DNA of 64,000 bases, taken from Pezicula radicicola (lineage: Eukaryota > Ascomycota > Leotiomycetes > Helotiales > Dermateaceae). This document shows positions 48,861-59,685 of this stretch, in pieces. The notes under the pieces are model-generated. The model had not been told where the DNA came from and searched no databases. It saw only the letters and a program-made list of their open reading frames with translations. Location of the stretch: assembly GCA_003008705.1 (NCBI GenBank), contig PDUO01000014.1, forward strand, positions 89,608 through 153,607, written 5' to 3'. Made by a program: the position numbers and the translations under genes. The first letter of the stretch is position 1. The number at the start of each line of letters is the position of its first letter.

Positions 48861-49459
48861 AGGCAGGAATGTAGCATAGTCTCTGTAGTATAGACCGGGC
48901 ACATTAAGCCAAATAGATCTCGTTTGGACATCCGGGTTTCGTTGAAATGCTTTCCTTTCTAGGCACACATAAACTTGGTACCCGTATAGGAGCTGCTGCG
49001 AGACTTATCAGTTGCGGACACGTGCATGGAAAGAGAGCCTCGTTGAAGAGTGATTGGCGGGATTGCTTTTGGGTAACTCCAATTAATTCATTGATAGAGG
49101 AGGCTTCAACATAGACTTCCTGCTGAGAGATCCGTCTCTTATTATGTACTCTAGTCCTTGGCACAACTTTCTTCTCCCAGCGTGCTTCTGAGTTATCCAA
49201 ACCAACTCAAGAACTTTGCTCCCTTATATCCATTCTAATCCATACACTAGATCCTTTCTGGTAAGGCGGTCTGAAGTTACTCAAACCAATCCAATGATTG
49301 AGGAAGCTTGGATGTGGATAGACTAGCGCCACAGGGAGCTATCATATACGGCTGCTGTTAGCGATCTTGCGTCAAGGCATCGAGTATATCGCCTCCCTTA
49401 CAGTGTCACAGCCTACAAGTGGCGTGTTTTCCTATCTCCCCTCCGCTTGTAACTTCTCT
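48861..49459. other. Convergent intergenic region, CCT5 and glycosyltransferase
   Basis: The 599-bp spacer holds a 98-codon minus-strand frame (48904-49200) with no recognisable domain, antisense to the CCT5 3' flank. No gene is supported. Confidence 0.45.
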
Positions 49460-50946
49460 TCACTCCATTTTTATCCCTATAGTCCATTCATCATCTCTAG
49501 TATGTGCTTCCGGACCACAAATATTCTACAGTAAATCTGGTCAGCCAGAATTCCATAGAAACAACATCAAGTCATAAAGAAACTCACCTTCCTCCTCTCA
49601 GTAAAATCTTTATAAAGTCCCAGCCATATATCACGACCACGACAATCTTCTACCCCATTTACATCCTTCCCACACTTAACTTTCGACCTCGCATACTCAC
49701 TTTTCGAATATTCTAACCACGGTTTCGGTAAAGGCCAATCTGAAAAATGTACCAATTTAGCCTCCTTAAGAGCAATCTCAGGATCCCAAACCTCATATGC
49801 GTTCCCAATATAATCAAAATGATCATCCGCACGGAATTCGCCCGTCAACAGTCCATATCGACGATGTGGTAAAACGAGACAATTTTGACCGTAGAGATCA
49901 TTTACGATTTCCATGTCGTAGTCTCCTTTTTTGGCCATCTTGATTGCGTATTCTATGCGTTCGAATTCTTGAATTGAGGGTTGCACTAGGAAGACGTAGG
50001 AACTTAGGATTGTTCCTGGCTTTTTTGATTTGGCGAGCCAGTAGGCTCTCGGCATTGCTACTGGTGTTGAGGGAAGCAGGAATAGTTCGTCCATGTTTTG
50101 TAAAAGGGTACTGTCTGAGTCGAGGCTTAGGACTCGTTCGTATTGGGTTTGGTTGAAGGCTAGGAGTTTGGTGTAACTGTCTGCCCATTCAGCTATAGAT
50201 TGGTTAGCTAGTGGTTAGATAGGCAGAGATTATCCTATGAGAAAGTCTTTGAACTTACCATCTCCGTCCTTATGTTGGATATCAATAGGTACCATCTTAA
50301 CTCCATACTCATTCTTCGCTTTCCACAAAAGTCTCATCTCAACCGAGTCTACACTGACAGCTGTGTCCAAATCTGGAATATAACTGGAAGGAAACATCAT
50401 TATTCGATCTGCTTTACTGCCTAGTCGATGTAAAGCTTCGAATAACATGACTGAATTACAGAGATATGATGGTGTTGTGACATATTGTACATATGCATAT
50501 CGTGACCAATCTATATCTTTATCCGCACATGCTGCTGGTGGTGAGAGTGGTGGACGTGGTGTTATTGGTGTTGCACAATATGGTGCTTGGCGATGTAGGA
50601 TATCTAGGTTTAATCTTTGTCGTGGTGTGAAGATCAATAGTCCGATTATGAAGGCTAGTGTTACTGCGCTTATGAATCGTATTCTTTTGGATCTTAATAT
50701 TTGGCTGAGGTTTGGCACGTGATCTATTGATAGGGTGGGTCCGGATGTTGAAGATTTCTTTGGTTGTTTGCGTTCTCGTAGGACGGGGAGGAATGGTGAG
50801 TCTTTTAGGAAATCTGGGAGGGATGAGGATTTCTTTCGGGATGATTTTTGGGGTTGTTTTGGTTGTTGTCGTTGGGGTGTCCCGAAGAGGACATTGGATT
50901 CGGGGAGGTCTTCCTCTTCGGATGAATCGCTGTCATAGGGCGCCAT
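49460..50946 (-). CDS. Type II Golgi glycosyltransferase, GT8-like (GNT1 type)
   Basis: Exons: 50946-50259, 50192-49588 and probably 49525-49460; phases close to give 452 residues. If the last intron is not used, the frame ends at 49567 instead. The N-terminus is acidic, then basic and Ser-rich, followed by a single membrane anchor (FISAVTLAFIIGLLIF, about residue 92). The catalytic domain starts WSRYAYVQYVTTPSYLCNSV, has a DSDSTLLQNMDELFLLP metal-binding DxD region near residue 253, and a later GQNCLVLPHRRYGLL and VHFSDWPLPKPW. This order fits fungal glycogenin-fold enzymes annotated as GlcNAc- or glucose-transferases of the Golgi. The donor sugar is uncertain. The short last exon encodes NICGPEAHTR and onward; a CGPE ending is, as I recall, common in relatives, which favours splicing. 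Confidence 0.78.
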
Positions 50947-52755
50947 GGAGATGAAAGGTGGGGTATGGATGAGGCTCTCATGTGTTGTGGATGCTAAAGG
51001 ACATTGTTGTTATTGTGTGATATCGTTTGGATATCAAATCTAATCACAGTATCTCAAACTGCTGATGGACTTGGACTTCTTCCCCCTTTTCTTCGCCACG
51101 TGTTATGGATCCCTCTTTTGCGGCTTTGCCAAGTCCAATACCCCTGAATTGCTCGTTAGACGTCCAGGGCGACATGGTTACGTCAGCTCTTTTGGATGTT
51201 TTCTATTTGAAGAACATGGTGCAGCTGCTAGCCTACTGGTATGGTAATGTCAATTGTGATGGATTAAAAAAGTACAAATACAAAGGGAGTAACAAATCCT
51301 GCAATTGTGGTTAAAAAGAGGGAAAATAGCAAACGAGTTTGGTCCGTTGACTGGTTCATGTTGCATCGATGCGGAACCAAAGATACGCCGAGCTCCGTGC
51401 ACGACCCGCTCGAAGTTGACGACGTTGCTGTCATGAAAGTTCATGCAGGCTTGAAAGTACCGGTACATCCTGAAGTCCCTTTATCGTCATGTATCTTTTG
51501 TTCTGAAGAATACTTGTCTGTGATGAGTTCATACCACTGTGCCTTAAGTAGTTCCTGGACTAGATTCAGTGCAGTCTCGTCCTGTGATGCTGTGAGCAGG
51601 CTCAATCTTTTTCTACTCCGCATTCTTAATCTTCGTAATCGTTTGTGCCAATTCTGCGAATACACAGATACCCAAGCAAGACCTTCAAATGCATTGTCTG
51701 CTTCTAAAGGGGATGTCAGTTTTAGTGCAGCAAACGTTTAGACAGCTGCAGTGACTAGAAAAGGAGTTCTTGATGTAGCTTTTTAAAGTTGAGCTTAATC
51801 TAGTGACAGACCTTGAGCTGCATTTGACTTCGGCTGATGACGGAGTAGACTCTACCTACGTCCTTCAATGCCTTTCAAGAGTTGGGAGAGGACTAAGAGC
51901 AGAGCATCGGAGTTCAGTTTTATCATAGATGTATGCAACAGCAGCATGTGTCATTGAAGTCATTGCTGTCTCTAAATATTTTATGGAGGTCAATATATGC
52001 GGCACCCGTACACTAGTTAGCGGGGCCCGAGTTTGACTGCAGTCAACTTAAGCCTTTCCTGTGGCCTGCCACCCCTTGTATGCGACGCCCCAGGCCCAAC
52101 TTAACTTGCAATATTCTACATAAAAAATACTGCCCAGCAAGGTCTTCCGCGGGTGATCAAAAGGCATAACACTCGAGTAAAAGGGTTGCAAATTCGGAGC
52201 TTCCTCATTCTACAGTTGATCAACATCGAATGAAACTAAGGTCAAGATTAACTCATGCAATGCGCTTGGAAAATATGATGTGATTTATGAATTTGGCGTA
52301 CCTATCAACGGATGTTCGAAAATTCCGCTTCGGTGCCGCTGAAATTGGCCTTGCGCTGGAGAATCTGCAATCGACCAATCTACTTCGGGTTGGTGCTTAG
52401 GGCTTCGCTAGAATTCCATTGTACTATTCATTGAGTCGACAATAGGGACATTGCTATTGTTCTTCAATGAAATAAGCTTGGTTCGCTTCTCTGGACCCCA
52501 CCTGCGCCTGCCTTCTTCAATTTCTCAACCCCTCCTTTCACATACACATACACAGACAAAAACTTCACAACTTTTTCGACTTTCTCATACACACCATACA
52601 CTGTCAGCCTTTTACCTACATTCTCATACTTTTTCGAGGTTCAAGCTTTACCGCATACTTCAATTCTTCACTTACCTGTCAATACCCTTCATAAATTTCA
52701 AAATTCTTTTTCACCCCACATCTCCACTAGTGTGTCACAACGTCAAATCATCACC
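50947..52755. other. Intergenic region, 1.8 kb
   Basis: This lies between two divergent genes. A 144-codon plus-strand frame (51307-51741) and two minus-strand frames (51250-51468 and 51441-51665) overlap here; none has a recognisable domain or splice-supported extension. From about 52,490 the plus strand is strongly CT/CA-rich, a typical fungal leader for the CCCH gene. Confidence 0.45.
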
Positions 52756-55736
52756 ATGGCCGCTCCAAAGTCCAAATATCTGGCGGACTTTGAAGAGGAG
52801 ATGAGAGATGGTGATATTCTCTTCCCGGAGCACAGAGCCTGCTACAGCTTTCATGCCACTGGCGTCTGCAAGTTTCGAGCTAGGAATTTACCATGCGATT
52901 TCGTCCACAACCACATCGACTACAAGAACTCCCGCCAGATTTTGGACATGCAACCAGTACTCTGTGCCGACTTCATCAACGGCTACTGCAAGATGGGAGA
53001 CCGTTGCTTCAACATCCACAACATAGACTTCAGAAGAATGAAAATTCAGAACAACAGAGCCAGAGCTGCAGCTAGAGCTGAAGCAGATAAGGAAAAGAAG
53101 CACGCCATCAAGGACATTCAAGAAAACTTCTCAAAGATGCAAGCTCAGGCTATGGTTCCATATGATGATCAAGTAAAAGAGATGAGAATGATCGCTGAAA
53201 AGAAGGCTAAGGAGGAGGTCGAACGCATGCAGGAAGAGCAACGACAAGCTGTAAGTTACACTCACCCCTTCCACCTACTTGCTGCCGCTAACTTGGTGAT
53301 CCGCAGTTGATCGCCTGGAATGCTTCACTTGACGATTCCACTTACGGTTCAATGAGTTCCCCAAACCCACCCGCACCTGTAAGATGTCTTCCTCCTTCAC
53401 TTCCACTTATTGAAACTGACGCAATGCTACTCAGGTCAAACCCTTTGTGCCAACGGAGCCTATCTCAATCCTCCCAATGCTTAAGGAAGCTGTCTTTGGA
53501 AAGGAGCCAGCATCGGTGAGTTCTCCGATTTGTCCTTCAAGATTCTTGCACTAATCCAGTGGTTCAAAGCCAACCGATACTGTTGCGAAGAGACAAGATG
53601 TCCGCACTAAGACCGCTCCAACCTCATCATCTCTTTCTCGAGCCCAACGCATCAAAAATAATCCTGTACGTTGCTTCCTTGCCCCTTCAACGATGACTAG
53701 AACTAACCCACGTATAACAGCCAAAAAAGATATGCCATCTCTTCAAGAGAGGCGAATGCAAATTCGGTGATAGTTGCTTTAAGAGTCATGGCGAGCCTCT
53801 TGCACGTGAAATTGTCTCCAAGACTGTTTCTGCAAAAGCCAAACCAGTTATCGCGCAGTCCAAGTCAGTCACCAGCACCAAGCCAGTCACCAAAACCAAG
53901 CAAGTTGTTCGCGCCGCGCCACTTATTAAAGCTCAGCCTCTTGTCCAAACTGAGCCAATTAAGAAAGTTGCGCCAGTCACGAGCGGGGAGCCAGTTGTTC
54001 AAGTTGTGCCAGTAACGCAAACTAAGAAACAAACTACGCCAGTTATTAACGCCAAGCCAGTTACCAACACAGAGCCAGTCACTCAAGCTACGCCAGCCAC
54101 CGAAACTGCGCAAGTCGTCAACACTGAGCCACTTAGCAACATAATCCTAGATGCTCAAACTGCACCATCTACTCATGACGCGCTAGTTAAATCTACTGGG
54201 CCACTTCCTCAAACTGCGCCGGTCATCAACGTCAAGCCAGTTATCGATGGTAAGCCAGTCACTCAGACTACGCAAACTACTCAGGTTGCACCGGTTGCAC
54301 CGGTTGCTTGTGTCACTCCAGTCAACCAAACCCATCCAAAGGTACAGCAACCAAAGAAGAGGGGCCGCAAGAATCAGAAGAAAAAGAAGGCGAAGCTCAC
54401 AGTTCAAGCCAATGCTGAAGCCAACACTACAACTAGTGTTCAGGGTGCTGAACAAATTGAACAAGCTCCTGCCAAAGCAGATGGCGACGAACATGCTTAC
54501 ATGGAGAACGATGGTTGGGTCGTCACAAAGCGAGTCAACTTAGCATGGTCAAAGTCTGCGAAGAACTTTCCAGCTCTACCACCCCCTTCCGAGAAGACAC
54601 AGATGAAGTTTCCTTCAACTGTTACTATCTCTACTGGATCAACAAGTGGCAAGACATCCGGTCAATCCAAACCAAAGCCGGCTACCTGGTCCAGAAAGGT
54701 TCTCGCTCCTACTGGTCGCCAAAATGATCTTGTTGGCTCGACCTTCCCGCCTCTTGCTGGTGGAAAGCCTTTGAAGAAAGCTCAGCTCTCTTTAGCAGGC
54801 TCCCAAAGGTCCAAGCCCTTGATTTCAATCCCAGAACATCCTGTCAAAGACAAGGAATCAGACATGTCGAAGAACCAAATATCCTTTGGATCTCGATGGG
54901 ACCCACGGGATGCAATATTCACCTGGGCAACAGAGAATCTTGCACCAGAGAAGCAATTAGCATATCTGAAGAACTACTTCGCTCCCAAGAAGGAACATCA
55001 AGCTGTCAAGTATGATTCTGCCGCTCACGAACTCTACTGGAAAGGACGCACACAATTTTCAGATCTTCCATACGAGATACGTCACATGATTTGGGAGTTA
55101 GTTCTCAACGACCGCGCAGGCACATGCGCTAGACTAAAGCTAGTCTACGAGCATGTCGAGAAGGATGGAGTGGTTTCTGACCGATCATTCCTTAGACGCT
55201 ACAGCTCCCAACCACTACTTCTCCGTCTCAACCACGAATCGAGGGTGTTTGCTCTGAAGCAATATGAACATGCCTTTGGAACCGCCGGTTCTCAGGGAAT
55301 GACATATTTCAACTTCGACAGAGACCGACTCCACCTTGATACTCATGGTTTCAATGTTCAGGCGCTGGTCGATGCTATGCGTCCTGAGGACCGTGATCGA
55401 GTTAAGGTAGTTGCTATTTCCATTAAGGACTGGCTACGTTGCGACAGTGAGCGCGAGCTCTGCCATCAAATTGCCAGATTTCGAAACCTGAAGAGATGGT
55501 TCTTGATTGCTGGTGATGGAAGACATGAGCGGAAATATCTCAAAGACAAGACATTCATGAGATACGCCATGAGCATCTTAAAGCGCGAATGCCACAAGCT
55601 ATATGGCCCTCGCAACGATTGGGGCAATTGGAACGGAGTTCATACAATTCCTGATTCCGCGATTCCCAGATTTGGTTGGAAGGTGGTTGATGTCGATACA
55701 GCCCGTCACTTGAAGATCGATGACATCAGATGGTGA
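52756..55736 (+). CDS. Three-CCCH zinc-finger protein with Pro-Val repeat and C-terminal 2EXR domain
   Basis: Five exons: 52756-53250, 53307-53378, 53435-53515, 53570-53665 and 53721-55736; the phases close to give 919 residues. Zinc finger 1 is C29-x8-C38-x8-C47-x3-H51 (atypical spacing), finger 2 is C70-x7-C78-x5-C84-x3-H88, and finger 3 is C253-x7-C261-x5-C267-x3-H271. A charged, coiled-coil-like stretch lies at about 100-165. Residues about 282-458 are a degenerate Pro-Val-Thr repeat, followed by a basic patch (KKRGRKNQKKKK) that could be a nuclear signal. A 2EXR domain begins near residue 694 (FSDLPYEIRHMIWELVL, then PLLLRLNHESRVFALKQY). CCCH fingers usually bind RNA, so an RNA-related role is likely but inferred. 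The start has an ACCATGG context. Confidence 0.82.
53820..54350 (+). repeat. Degenerate coding tandem repeat (Pro-Val unit)
   Basis: Within exon 5 of the CCCH/2EXR gene, units of about 18-24 bp containing CCAGTT/CCAGTC recur. They encode variants of a KPVTxT-like heptad (for example NAKPVTNTEPVTQATP). Copies differ from each other, so this is an old or fast-diverging array. It keeps frame throughout and has no stop. Confidence 0.7.
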
Positions 55737-56860
55737 AGGGTCCACGCGCAGCTCAGAGTATCTTGGATGGTCATCATTCAATGGAACTTAATGGCAGCAA
55801 TCGAATATACTCTCTATGATAAATTTTACGATGGTGGTTGGCATATGATGGTTTTTGATATGGAGCGTTTTCTTATCACCTTGACGATGGTGATTTTCAT
55901 CAGGGTTCTTTCCCAGATGTTGCCTTTCCCATCAAGGCTTTTATGATATGGCATATGATATGGTGGTTTTCAATATATTGAATTGCAGCAGTTCCTTCCA
56001 ACAAGAACTTTACAGTACGGTCGTTTACCATGGTTCCTTGATTCATGATATGGTGGTTTTCACACTTGTTCCTTCCAACAAGGACTCTACGATACCTTAG
56101 ATAGACACCCTCTTCTTATAAAATTGCAGTTAGCTGTCAATGATCTAAAGCTTTTCTTGATGCAAGCGACTCGGTGATTGTGCCGACCTACAATTTGGCC
56201 ATGAATTTCTCCTGGTACAAAATTTACTTATTGCATCCTACGATCACTATCACCAGGCAACGAGATACATTCATCTTAACCAGACTGAGAGGACTCTCCA
56301 TTCGTGGCCCCCGCCCCCCTTTTTTTTTTGCCTTGACGAAGACGTTCCAGATGCATGTCAGAAATATCAATCGAACCTCGTCGGCAAAAGATTGACTTGG
56401 TGCTTCCACGGCAGCGGCCGCATGCCAAGTTCGCACCTCGACCGCGTCTAAGAGACCATAATTCTTTTGCTACCTATTTTCTCCATACTTACAAAGTACA
56501 AGTACTAGCAACAAAATTACGATGCCTTTCCATGGACTTAAAGCACTACCATTATGAGTAGAATTAAAGTTTGCTGATAGTGGTTGTGAGCAAGTTGCAA
56601 CAGGCTGTCATGACAAACACTACTGGTGGCTTCCCGCAGGACGACGACGACGACGAATATGAAGCAAGGATACCTCACAAACGTAGACGTCCACGGTCAG
56701 ATATCTTACGGTCGAATTTCCGGATGAACATACACGCGTGGCTGTGAGTTGGGGGGGCGGGGGAGCTATAAGGCTCTATTTTGTAGTAAATCTCCATCAA
56801 CGATGGACCCTCTATGTCTCTTGACACCACACCCAATTCATCTGCGGTATCGGTTTTCCA
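55737..56860. other. Intergenic region with imperfect tandem repeats
   Basis: The 1.1-kb spacer between converging genes has no supported gene. It contains repeated ATGATATGGTGGTTTTCA-type blocks (annotated separately), a poly-T run with a C-rich flank near 56,310-56,330, and a G-rich run near 56,750. Confidence 0.5.
55950..56095 (+). repeat. Imperfect direct repeat, two main copies
   Basis: ATGATATGGTGGTTTTCA followed by GTTCCTTCCAACAAG occurs at about 55954-56006 and again at 56044-56083, with a variable gap between the two blocks. A third, weaker partial copy (GGCATATGATGG) lies near 55,840. The repeats follow the 3' end of the CCCH/2EXR gene and may lie in its 3' UTR. Confidence 0.6.
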
Positions 56861-58670
56861 CTATGCCGGACCCCTCTCATTCTCTACATGCTCCAGCGGA
56901 TCCCCCTTTTCTCTGACGACGCCATGGATCGTTTCTCGTCTGGGCATCTTTCTGGCAATGGACACCGAGTCGAAGATACTTTTACTGTTCAAGAATATTT
57001 GATCAACCTCTTCGAGATGTCGTCCGTTGGTCTCCGGGAAGAATAAGTACACGCCTTTCGCTATTTTAGTATTCTCTGGATAGTGGCGGGCTCATTCACT
57101 TACTCGGTAATATCAAGAAAAAGTTTATACAAGCGTAAATGATGTAATATTTCCATTTTAACGTAGCAAAACCTACGGGCGTAATTTCTGCGACAACAAA
57201 GTTGAATATCCACGCAGAACCTAAAGGCCATATTAGCACAGCAATGAGAATATCACGTAGTCGATTGAGCATACCTGTGGATATGGATGTGATCGGAACC
57301 CGTACACTAAGAGGCGAAATTTCCGAAGCATACAGAAACGTCAAGCCGAGGAAGCCTGTCGGGAAGAAGAGTGAAAACATGAAGATGAACACAGCAGCGA
57401 CAATGACTGCTCCGGTGTCTTGTGATTGGGACGAGGTGCCAGCAATTATGGCCATAGAAGAACCCATGCCGAAGGCTGCAAACATCATCAGCTTTCGCCT
57501 CCCAAATCTATCCACAGTGAGCACTCCGATGGGAGAACACAAAGTCTGCCAAGTGAAGACACAGGCACTCAAAACTCTGGATATCTCGGCTGAGAGACCA
57601 AGGTCCTGCTCGAATATAGTCGCTTGATAAAACGCAAGAGCGTTTATACCGGACATTTGCTGGAACATCTGACCTGCAGCTGCAAGGCAAGCTCGGTGAA
57701 ATAGTCTTTCTTCGCCCATTTGAAAGATATCCCTAAATTTCCCCTTGCCGGTTACAGCTAGCGACTCCTCGATTTCAGATACATCTGCATTGACCTGGTC
57801 TGAATCTACAGCAACGTCTTCAAGAGCAGCGAGAACTTCGCGCGCTTCCTGGATTTTTCCTTTCTTGATCAGCCATCGTGGCGATTCAGGCATATGAGGA
57901 GTTGTAGCAATGACTATCATGGCCCAGACGGCGGAAAGGGTCAGAGAAAACCGCCAGGATACGCTGCCTGTCGTGTGGGACATTCCATAATTAATCCACG
58001 CAGCAATAGCGAGGCCCATGCTAATAAAGAGTCCCTCAAGCAAGACGACGGAGCCGCGATGCTGGGCTCTCGAACATTCAGACTGCCAGTTCGGTGCGGT
58101 TGCCGTAAGAGCTCCAAATCCAAGGCCAGACACCAGTCGGCCGACGATCAATTGAGCCAGGGAAAAGGAAGACGACTGAATGATGGCTCCGATGACATTA
58201 ACAAATGCTCCCAACATAATTGTCCGCTTCCTCCCAAGTTTATCGCCAATGTGTATGCAGCTCAATGCGCCGAAGAAACATCCCAGCGTATACAAAGCTA
58301 CTACCGTTCCCTTTCCTATTATGTTAGCAATTGTTATGTCAGAAATATTTTTAAGGGCCTGTTGTGGTATGGCTCATACCTGGATTCTGGAGTTATGCGT
58401 CTTCTCATCGCCTGTGGTAGTCACTGTGTTGATACGAGGGAAAATCGCGACCCAAGATGGCAAGCTGAGTAAACCTCCAGCGACTGCGTTGTTGTAACCG
58501 AATCTATTCCATATGTTTTGTTCAGTTACATAATTTCACCCAATAGTGGCTTTGAAGAAACCATCAATTCATGGTTTTGATCTAACTCACAAGATGTACG
58601 CTGGCATGATTACCGTATATATCATGGCAGCGCCGAGCGCACTCCCTCGCAGACCAAAGAACGGAGCCAT
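56861..58670 (-). CDS. MFS hexose-type sugar transporter
   Basis: Five exons: 58670-58591, 58503-58380, 58310-57275, 57220-57104 and 57060-56861; the phases close to give 518 residues. Family marks are GYNNAVAGGLL in the first helix, DKLGRKRTIMLG, NYGMSHTTGSVSWRF, PESPRWLIKKGK, QQMSGINALAFYQ in helix 7, DRFGRRKLMM, and the PETNGRHLEEVDQIF end. The 54-nt third intron is a multiple of three and has no stop, so it can be read through as 18 extra residues; splicing restores the usual STG-SAWIFNFVVAE helix. The substrate (hexose, pentose, quinate or other) is not readable. It is divergent from the MmgE/PrpD gene with a 1-kb spacer. Confidence 0.87.
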
Positions 58671-59685
58671 CTCGGTCAAGCAAAGAAAATTGATGTTGCT
58701 AAGATGGAGCTACAAGTGTTTTGCAGTGCTGAAAATTATCATGAAGATGGATGAATGGCTTATGTGCCGGTGCCATCTCTAGGATTATATGCGTAGTGCA
58801 AGATGATCACCCTCTATTCATCTAACATTTGTCAAGCTTACGGTACAGCAGACGCGTAGCTCCGGTAGGTGTACTGTGAAAATGTAAAGCGGCGAAGACA
58901 TAGTTATGGATGCCCTCATTAGCCTCTTACCATCAGTATCAAGGTCTCAGTCATCATACTGTACTAAGTTATCTTTTTGAGGAATAAGCGACTCAGAATT
59001 TCTCAGAGGACCACTAGTAGCAGGAGCAATAGAAGAAAATATGGCATGAGCCGTCCTCTTCACCTTCTCGAACTCCTTATACTTCCCAACAACTCGCTTT
59101 CCCGATTGTTATCTGTATGCTGCTTTTATTTCCTGAGCAAGGCCAACTGCCTGAGATGTTCAACTTACAAGACGCGGGGTTTGACTGTCTAACAGTTAAT
59201 AATCTCCCGCGGGCGTTTACAGTCCGTCGAGCAAGTACCAAGTCGGCGACTTTGATAGCCGATCTCATCATCCCATTGGCTGATGGCAAAATCAGTCCAG
59301 GTCAATTCCTGGAGTAGAAGACAAGCTTTGGCCGTTATTGGCACTTCTTCCCCACAAAGCTTATATCCGACAGATACTTCGACGTCACTACCTAGTAGAG
59401 AGCTTGGCCGTCCTCCGATGAAGGTACGCTTCGCAGTGTTTAAATTGATGCCACGAGCGTATCAGAAGGCCTGTAACCCCACCTATGAACTTGCTAGGTT
59501 TATGACAGAGCGACTCCGTCCTTCGGACCGATCATATTGCCCAAGAAGCATTGAGAACAGAGTGGCTAACTTCAACTGTAAAGCTGTGGTGCTGTGAATA
59601 CACACTCAGCCACGCAGCCTTCACAATCATTGAAGTTCTTCTAAAGTTGATACTTTGCTTGACATCTCTGTTCTTTCCCCCCGCA
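58671..59685. promoter_or_regulatory. Divergent upstream region, sugar transporter and PrpD gene
   Basis: A 1-kb spacer with frames up to 104 codons (59283-59597) but no domain. A CCGCGG palindrome lies near 59,208, followed by a CCG 20 bp further on; paired CGG/CCG triplets are the type bound by Zn2Cys6 regulators, but the spacing matches no specific known site. Confidence 0.4.

Noticed and set aside
51307..51741. 144-codon frame in the 51-kb intergenic region
   Set aside because: Competing minus-strand frames cover the same DNA and neither strand shows a recognisable domain.
57096..58295. Sugar transporter read as one uninterrupted 399-codon frame
   Set aside because: The frame reads through a 54-nt intron and misses the first two and the last exons; family motifs are restored only by splicing.
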